Below are positions 6,740 to 11,043 of a DNA stretch of 11,043 nt, piece after piece. Each line of letters starts with the position of its first letter. Position 1 is the stretch's first letter. The notes under the pieces were generated by a model. The model saw nothing but the letters and a program-made list of their open reading frames with translations, was not told the origin of the DNA and ran no database searches. Made by a program: the position numbers and the translations under genes. Origin of the DNA: Pseudomonadota bacterium (GTDB lineage: Bacteria > Pseudomonadota > Gammaproteobacteria > Steroidobacterales > Steroidobacteraceae); assembly GCA_021838065.1 (NCBI GenBank), contig JAKCEJ010000063.1, positions 1-11,043 on the forward strand, given 5' to 3'.

Positions 6740-7772
6740 GATCGACGGCTCCGCCGGCGAGGGAGGCGGCCAAATCGTCCGTACTTCGATCGCTCTCGCC
6801 ATGCTGACCGGATCGGCAATCACGATCCATGATATCCGCGCAAGGCGCAGCAACCCAGGATTGAGGGCCCAGCACCTCGCGGCGATCCAAGCGTCCGCTC
6901 GCATCTGTGGAGCGCACTTCGATGGTGCAACGATCGCCTCGAGACACCTGCGCTTCTTTCCCGGACCGGTACGCGCCGGACGCTACGAGATAGACGTTGG
7001 CACAGCAGGCAGCACGCTGCTCGTGCTGCAGACGGTTTTGCCGGCCCTCTCGTTCTGCACCTGCGCCTCGGAGCTACTCCTTCGGGGTGGCACTCACAAT
7101 CCTCGCGCCCCGACCTTCGAGTTCATAAACGACGCGTACCTGCCGCTGCTCCGACGCCTTGGATACGGTGCACGGGCCGCCTTGGAGCGCCACGGCTTCT
7201 ACCCCCGCGGGGGAGGCCTCGTCCGCGTCTCGATCGCACCATTTCAGCGCGGCATTCCTCTCGACTTGACCGAACGCGGGTCGCTACATTCCTGCACGGC
7301 GCGCGTGCTGCTCTCAAGAATCCCCTTGGACATCGGCCAGAGGGAAATCGCCGTTCTGCGCGCCCGGCTCAACATTCCTGACAGCGCCTGCAGTATCGAG
7401 GCCGTCGTCGCCTCAAGCGCAGGCAATACGGTGCAGGTCCGCGTCAACTGCGCCCACGTGCACCTTGCGTTCTGCGGTTTCGGAAGTCGCGGAGTGCCTG
7501 CGGAAATAGTTGCGGGTGGCGTTGCAAGCGAGGTGGAACAATATCTGAAGACGGACGTCGCCGTGGATGTTCACCTCGCGGATCAGCTTCTCGTTCCGCT
7601 TGCGCTCGCAGCCGGCGGACGCTTCACGACGGTCAAGCCATCGGCTCATACGATAACGAACGCCGAAGTCATCAAGAACCTGCTTCCGATCCGAATCGAC
7701 GTCCGCGATCTGGGGTCGGAGCGCTGGCTGCTCGAAGTCTGGCCGCGCGCAGCCGAGAAGAGCATCCGCTGA
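6732..7772 (+). CDS. rtcA: RNA 3'-terminal phosphate cyclase
   Basis: RtcA uses ATP to convert a 3'-phosphate (or, via adenylylation, other phosphorylated ends) of RNA into a 2',3'-cyclic phosphate through a covalent enzyme-AMP intermediate. The 346-residue length is normal for the family. Visible motifs are IDGSAGEGGGQIVR (4-17), RARRSNPGLRAQH (36-48), GTAGSTLLVLQ (90-100), FYPRGGG (156-162), and the C-terminal HLADQLLVPLALA (281-293) followed by PSAHTITN (303-310), where H306 corresponds to the adenylylated histidine. The ATG at 6732 matches the family N-terminus. No rtcB ligase or rtcR regulator is present in the window; instead a THUMP protein and a hydrolase relative follow on the same strand. 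The gene looks intact and functional. Confidence 0.95.
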   Translation: MVEIDGSAGEGGGQIVRTSIALAMLTGSAITIHDIRARRSNPGLRAQHLAAIQASARICGAHFDGATIASRHLRFFPGPVRAGRYEIDVGTAGSTLLVLQTVLPALSFCTCASELLLRGGTHNPRAPTFEFINDAYLPLLRRLGYGARAALERHGFYPRGGGLVRVSIAPFQRGIPLDLTERGSLHSCTARVLLSRIPLDIGQREIAVLRARLNIPDSACSIEAVVASSAGNTVQVRVNCAHVHLAFCGFGSRGVPAEIVAGGVASEVEQYLKTDVAVDVHLADQLLVPLALAAGGRFTTVKPSAHTITNAEVIKNLLPIRIDVRDLGSERWLLEVWPRAAEKSIR

Positions 7773-7886
7773 GGCTTGACAATTCGTGGACTGGATCGGT
7801 CGAGAATCGGCTACTCATACCTATTGCATGTAACCCTTCGAGCATGTCTTACTGTGATTGCTCAAAGTGCAGTCAACCGGTGCCTC

Positions 7887-8447
7887 ATGGACTTGCTGGT
7901 TTCCTATGATTGCGGGCGTTACGGGCGCGCACGGCATGAGATCCTCGACGTACTCAGCCGCCTCGGCGACGGACAAGCCCGAGTCGAACGCTCGAACGTC
8001 GATGGAATCGCACATGCCCGAACCACGCTCGATACACGGGAAGTCACGCGCAGGTGCCGCAGTCTCGCTGACCGAGGTTACCCGTTCCAATTTGCGATAA
8101 AGTGGGTACCGGTGGACTACTGGTGCGAGACCGACCTCGACGTCATCCGCACGCTTCTTGCAGACAACGTCCGCGACCAAATCGGCGTCACGGAGACTTG
8201 GGGGCTCCAAGTTTCCAAGCGCAGCTGGGAGAATCACCACTCCCGTGACATCGTTGTCTACCTCGCAAGCGCGATTGATCGCAAGGTCGCTCTCACGCAC
8301 CCCGACAAAATTGTCCGCGTAGATTTCTTGGGCCCCATGACCGCGATCTCGGTGCTGCGTCCCGATGAGATCTTCTCCGCACGGCGTTATCATCCGGGCA
8401 CAATTGCGATCCCCGCGCCGCTCAACTCCTTACCAGCTCCCCGGTGA
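7887..8447 (+). CDS. THUMP-domain RNA-binding protein (TAN1-like)
   Basis: A 186-residue protein without a recognisable methyltransferase or sulfurtransferase domain. The N-terminal part (MDLLVSYDCGRYGRARHE...) is followed by a THUMP-type region at about 55-162, with FAIKWVPVDYWCETDLD (69-85) and a C-terminal core of DIVVYLASAIDRKV (121-134), NPDK-like HPDKIVRVDFLG (138-149) and AISVLRPDEIFS (153-164). THUMP domains bind tRNA; stand-alone THUMP proteins of archaea and yeast TAN1 assist tRNA acetylation. The substrate here is unknown. The frame is open back to a TTG at 7776, but the conserved part begins at ATG 7887, although its ribosome site is weak. The gene follows rtcA by 114 bp and overlaps the next gene by 4 nt. 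Confidence 0.8.
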   Translation: MDLLVSYDCGRYGRARHEILDVLSRLGDGQARVERSNVDGIAHARTTLDTREVTRRCRSLADRGYPFQFAIKWVPVDYWCETDLDVIRTLLADNVRDQIGVTETWGLQVSKRSWENHHSRDIVVYLASAIDRKVALTHPDKIVRVDFLGPMTAISVLRPDEIFSARRYHPGTIAIPAPLNSLPAPR

Positions 8448-9133
8448 ATTCGATGCCGCGCGTCTTGACTCGGAACATTTCCATTGCGATCGGGGAGAAT
8501 ACGTTCCAAGGCGTGCTCCACATCCCTCGAGCCGCACGCGGGGTCATCCTGCTCGCAGGCGCAAGCGGCTCCGATCCGAAGAGTCCGCAGAGCAGCTACC
8601 TCGCCGAGAGACTCGCAGTGTCCGGGCTGGCTGCCCTGCTACTTGATTTGCGCACAACTGATGAGACCGCACTCCCGGAAGCAGACGCTCCGCGGTCCTT
8701 CGACATCGCGCTGCGCGCCGATCGCCTGCTGACCGCAACAGATTGGCTCGCAGGGAATCCAGCGCTCGCGGAACTGGCAATCGGCTATTTTGGCGCGAAC
8801 AGCGGTGCCACCGTAGTGTTAGCAGCAGCGGCACGTCTTCCCAACATCAGCGCAGTCGTCTCCTGCAGCGGTCGCCCGGATCTGGTCGGTGAGGCGCTCT
8901 CTGAAATCCGGGCGCCGACGCTACTCATCGTGGCTGCCAGAGATTCCGAGACGCTGGCGTTCGCCGAAAGCGCGCTGATGCAGATGAACTGCGAGGCAGA
9001 GCTTAAGAGCGTCCCGGATGCGACATCCCGCTTCCCCGAGCCCGGGACCTGGGAACAGGCGGTATCTGTGGCCGTTGAATGGTTCGAGGGCCATCTTAGC
9101 TCGGCACCGAAGCGACCCCAGCCGAGCGCGTGA
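8444..9133 (+). CDS. Dienelactone-hydrolase-family protein, catalytic residues apparently lost
   Basis: A 229-residue alpha/beta-hydrolase-fold protein. Fold landmarks are GVILLAGASGSD (33-44), the LAALLLDLRT strand and turn (62-71), the nucleophile-elbow region IGYFGANSGA (113-122), the acid-loop strand LLIVAARDSE (160-169, D167) and the end region PDATSRFPEPG (191-201). In active relatives the elbow reads GASTG and the last block ATHLFEEPG. Here the nucleophile position is N119 and the histidine position is S195, while the Asp is kept, so a non-catalytic role is likely. This alignment is from memory of the family. The GTG at 8444 overlaps the THUMP stop (GTGA); ATG 8453 is the alternative start. 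Close coupling suggests a joint function with the THUMP protein. Confidence 0.82.
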   Translation: MNSMPRVLTRNISIAIGENTFQGVLHIPRAARGVILLAGASGSDPKSPQSSYLAERLAVSGLAALLLDLRTTDETALPEADAPRSFDIALRADRLLTATDWLAGNPALAELAIGYFGANSGATVVLAAAARLPNISAVVSCSGRPDLVGEALSEIRAPTLLIVAARDSETLAFAESALMQMNCEAELKSVPDATSRFPEPGTWEQAVSVAVEWFEGHLSSAPKRPQPSA

Positions 9134-9402
9134 ATCAAGCCCGTCCTACCTCAGCCCGACATTCCAGCCGTGCCAACGGCAACCGTGATGAGACACCGGC
9201 TTCCGGGCGGTCCGCGCCAAGTGTACATCGGCGTGCATGGGGGCATGAGAGCACAAGAGGTCCATGCCCCGCCGATCGTGGCGGAGACGTCGATCACGTA
9301 GCGCCGAAAGGCTGGTTTTGGAAATTCCAACGGGTCTTACAATCATCGATCACACGTGGCGAGCAATGTGCTATCTAGACGGCCGTGGTGGTTAGCGCTC
9401 AT
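9134..9402. other. Non-coding gap after the hydrolase gene
   Basis: About 270 bp with no supported gene. A 38-codon plus-strand frame (9188-9301) is too short and featureless to claim. It contains the inverted repeat at 9240-9270 and ends at the Lon remnant. No further Lon-like coding was recognised here. Confidence 0.45.
9240..9270 (+). terminator. 8-bp stem downstream of the rtcA-THUMP-hydrolase genes
   Basis: GGGGCATG (9240-9247) and CATGCCCC (9263-9270) are perfect inverted arms around a 15-nt loop, about 107 nt past the hydrolase stop. It is the best candidate for the 3' end of the rtcA transcript, but no U-tract follows. Confidence 0.4.
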
Positions 9403-9857
9403 ATGTTCAAGGAACGCCTCACGGATCGCGTCGAGCTCAGACATGGGTCGTTGCAGCACTCATTCGCGGTGACCGGCGCAATCAACCCGCACGGTAGCGT
9501 GCGCGTCATCGGCGGCATCAACCGGAAGATCACGGGGTTCTTCGAGGCCTGCCGCCGGCGCGAATTGTCCGGGCCGAGAGCCTCATCGTCCCGACGCACA
9601 GTGATCCGCATCTCTTGCCGGACAAGGAAGTGGATTGCGCAATCGAGCGCGGCCGGTGCCACCTGTACGCGGTTCGCATGCTCGATGCGGCGCTGGTGCT
9701 GCTCAACGGAGTTCCGGCCGCCGTGCACGATGCCTCCGGTGAGTATCCGCCGGGCACCGTCAACGTCCCAGCCAATATACGACGGTACGAACTCGGATCT
9801 CGGCGGCAGGCGTTAGCGCGAGGACCGATCAAGTGTCACGCACCGGGTAGGCATTGA
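9403..9857 (+). pseudogene. Lon-family protease C-terminal fragment, frameshifted
   Basis: Two reading frames together give the end of a Lon/LonB-type proteolytic domain. The first frame reads FAVTGAINPHG (from 9463), then GGINRKITGFFEAC, in which K (codon 9526-9528) is at the position of the catalytic lysine. Near 9565-9576 similarity moves to another frame: AESLIVPTHSDPHLLPDKE, then CAIERGRCHLYAV, LLNGVPA and GEYPPGTVN, ending at TGA 9855-9857. Family members have all this in one frame and carry, further upstream, an AAA+ ATPase and the catalytic serine in a GDSAS-like motif; neither is seen here. The fragment therefore cannot be an active protease. Recent origin is suggested by how well the motifs survive. 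A sequencing error could explain the frameshift but not the missing N-terminal two thirds or more. Confidence 0.75.
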
Positions 9858-9910
9858 TACGCATGGCATTGCAGGCCGCGCCGTGGGCTAATGGCTCGCA
9901 GGTGGAATCC

Positions 9911-10351
9911 ATGCGCGTCGGCCAGAATTGCACCAAAGGAGCTATCCGCGTCTCACCCCGAACACCGCTTGATGAGCTGGCGCGAATCATGGTGGAAAGA
10001 ACTATACGAGTCACGGTGGTCCCCAAATTGCCGCTCCACGCTCCGGTCGCGGTGGACATCGTGACTACTCGCGACATCCTCGGCACTCAGCATCACTGTG
10101 CGGTCTGGCTCTCGATACTGCATGCGGAGCCTCCCATGATGCGAAACCCGCCGGCTCTGAACCAATGCCGTCCGGCCGAGAGTGCGCTCGCTATCTTGCG
10201 GGTGCATCGCATCCGAAACGCACCCGCAATCAATGCAAGCGATATGGTCTCGGGGTTGACCTGCCTGGATGACGGGCACGCGCAGAGCCCTGACGTGCTG
10301 AGCGACCTTGCGGGACGGGTTTCTCCTCACACTCAGGGAGTGCATGGATAG
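9911..10351 (+). CDS. CBS-domain-pair protein, divergent
   Basis: A 146-residue protein with two CBS motifs (about 1-62 and 74-125), the fold that binds AMP, ATP or other adenosyl ligands as a sensor. The start MRVGQNCTKGAIRV, the DELARIMVE helix, VDIVTTRDIL (48-57), then MMRNPP (76-81), HRIRNAP (99-105) and SGLTCLDD (114-121), ending with VLSDLAGRV (129-137), fit stand-alone CBS proteins of proteobacteria. Several otherwise common residues are altered (VDIVTTRD for VGIVTERD; a displaced G in the second unit), so ligand binding may be changed or the gene may be drifting. The ATG at 9911 is chosen because AGGTGG lies 5 nt upstream and family members begin here. It lies 53 nt after the Lon fragment. 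Confidence 0.7.
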   Translation: MRVGQNCTKGAIRVSPRTPLDELARIMVERTIRVTVVPKLPLHAPVAVDIVTTRDILGTQHHCAVWLSILHAEPPMMRNPPALNQCRPAESALAILRVHRIRNAPAINASDMVSGLTCLDDGHAQSPDVLSDLAGRVSPHTQGVHG

Positions 10352-10430
10352 GTCGTTGCTGGATGTCATCGAGGAACGGCGGATCGCACAAACCACGATG
10401 CACGCGTACACAGATTACGAGTTCAAGTAA
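10344..10430 (+). CDS. Possible 28-residue ORF between the two CBS genes
   Basis: The ATG at 10344 overlaps the stop of the first CBS gene by 8 nt (ATGGATAG) and has AGGGAG 3 nt upstream. The frame (MDRSLLDVIEERRIAQTT...) is charged and helix-prone at the start and ends in TAA 10428-10430, 12 nt before the second CBS gene. The arrangement suggests translational coupling through the cluster. It could instead be a former C-terminal tail of the first CBS protein, separated by a frameshift, or chance. No homologue is recognised. Confidence 0.4.
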   Translation: MDRSLLDVIEERRIAQTTMHAYTDYEFK

Positions 10431-10442
10431 GAGGAAACTGCA

Positions 10443-10919
10443 ATGCGAGTTCAAGATCTCATGACCCGACAGGTCCACTCGTGCCGACCGAACGATACGC
10501 TCGAGCAAGCGGCGCAACTTATGTGGAACTTCGATTGCGGGTGCATTCCGGTCTGCACAGGCAACGGTGCAAGCCGAGTCCTGGGCATGATCACCGACCG
10601 CGATATCTGCATGAGCGCCCTGTTTCAAGGCAAGGCTCTGAAGGACCTGCATGTGAGCGATGCGATGTCGAAGTCCGTCGAAACGTGCCGCTCCTCGGAC
10701 TCTTTGGCGGCGGTTGAAAAGATCATGCAGAAGGCCCGCATTCGTCGACTCCCCGTCCTCGATGAGGAGGACTCGGTCGTTGGCATGATTTCGCTTGCCG
10801 ACCTCGCACGAGAAGCTGCCCACGAGCGAACGCGACACGGCAAGGAAATCACCAACACGGAAGTCGTTGATAGTTTGGCGGCAATCTGCGTGCCGGCCAA
10901 GCAGTCGCTCGCCGCCTGA
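10443..10919 (+). CDS. CBS-domain-pair protein
   Basis: A 158-residue cytosolic protein with two CBS motifs: first at about 1-60 (VQDLMTRQV at the start; VLGMITDRDIC at 46-56) and second at about 70-128 (VSDAMSKSVETC; RIRRLPVLDEEDSVVGMISLADLA). The GMITDRD and GMISLAD segments with upstream RRLPV are the classical nucleotide-facing features, so adenylate binding is expected; the downstream target is not known. A further C-terminal extension (about 129-158) is polar and of unknown role. The ATG at 10443 follows GAGGA at good spacing. It resembles stress-induced CBS proteins such as those accompanying Usp proteins in other bacteria, which fits the Usp gene in this window. The gene is intact and complete. 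Confidence 0.92.
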   Translation: MRVQDLMTRQVHSCRPNDTLEQAAQLMWNFDCGCIPVCTGNGASRVLGMITDRDICMSALFQGKALKDLHVSDAMSKSVETCRSSDSLAAVEKIMQKARIRRLPVLDEEDSVVGMISLADLAREAAHERTRHGKEITNTEVVDSLAAICVPAKQSLAA

Positions 10920-10938
10920 AACGCCCCATGCGCCTGCG

Positions 10939-10964
10939 CTCCGGGTCGTACCCCCGGTCCGGAG
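10939..10964 (+). terminator. Inverted repeat after the second CBS gene
   Basis: CTCCGG (10939-10944) and CCGGAG (10959-10964) are perfect arms with a 14-nt loop, starting 20 nt after the stop codon. A transcript-end role is plausible from position, but there is no T-tract. The remaining bases to the window end hold no supported gene. Confidence 0.35.
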
Positions 10965-11043
10965 TGGGACTGCCAGCTCGCGCTCCGCGGGCGATAGCTG
11001 CCCCACAGACGAGCGTTCGCCGACGGATGCCTCCGATTCATCG

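Noticed and set aside
7776..7781. Perfect TTGACA hexamer just after rtcA as a -35 box for the THUMP gene
   Set aside because: No acceptable -10 box is found 16-18 bp downstream, and the same bases also form the TTG that opens the extended THUMP frame; not enough to call a promoter.
9188..9301. 38-codon plus-strand frame after the hydrolase gene
   Set aside because: No good ribosome site and it contains one arm and the loop of an inverted repeat; more likely a transcript end than a gene.
1..11043. CRISPR array, tRNA or rRNA genes, complete mobile element
   Set aside because: No regularly spaced repeats, no cloverleaf-like segment and no transposase or integrase were recognised on either strand by reading.

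Overview
This is a GC-rich window that looks like chromosomal or island DNA of a proteobacterium. The evidence is the symporter/DUF3311 pair, the paired CBS proteins, the tandem universal stress protein and clear Shine-Dalgarno sites; the exact lineage cannot be fixed from the sequence alone. Gene density is moderate, with several non-coding gaps of 230-630 bp. At least one gene is broken and one looks truncated, so this reads as an accessory or stress-type region rather than a housekeeping operon.

Left half (1-6398), with every recognised gene on the minus strand: the 5' end of a divergent enolase gene (eno, cut by the window edge); a short membrane ORF resembling the N-terminal part of COG4705 proteins; a two-gene transporter operon (DUF3311 small membrane protein, then a sodium:solute symporter of the MctP monocarboxylate-permease type); a PEBP/YbhB-family protein behind a conserved-looking protein of unknown function; and a tandem-domain universal stress protein behind a small 91-residue ORF.

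Right half (6632-10919), all on the plus strand: RNA 3'-phosphate cyclase (rtcA), a THUMP-domain RNA-binding protein of the archaeal/TAN1-like kind, and a dienelactone-hydrolase-family alpha/beta protein whose start overlaps the THUMP stop. This is a plausible RNA repair or modification operon without RtcB in view. After a gap come a frameshifted C-terminal fragment of a Lon-family protease and two CBS-pair proteins, with a possible 28-residue ORF overlapping the end of the first.

The common theme is adenylate sensing and stress (Usp, CBS pairs, Lon, PEBP), RNA end processing (RtcA, THUMP) and monocarboxylate uptake. The most interesting points are the RtcA-THUMP-hydrolase cluster and the hydrolase in it, which appears to have lost both its nucleophile and its catalytic histidine and may be a non-catalytic relative. 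Motif comparisons come from knowledge of the families, not from searches.
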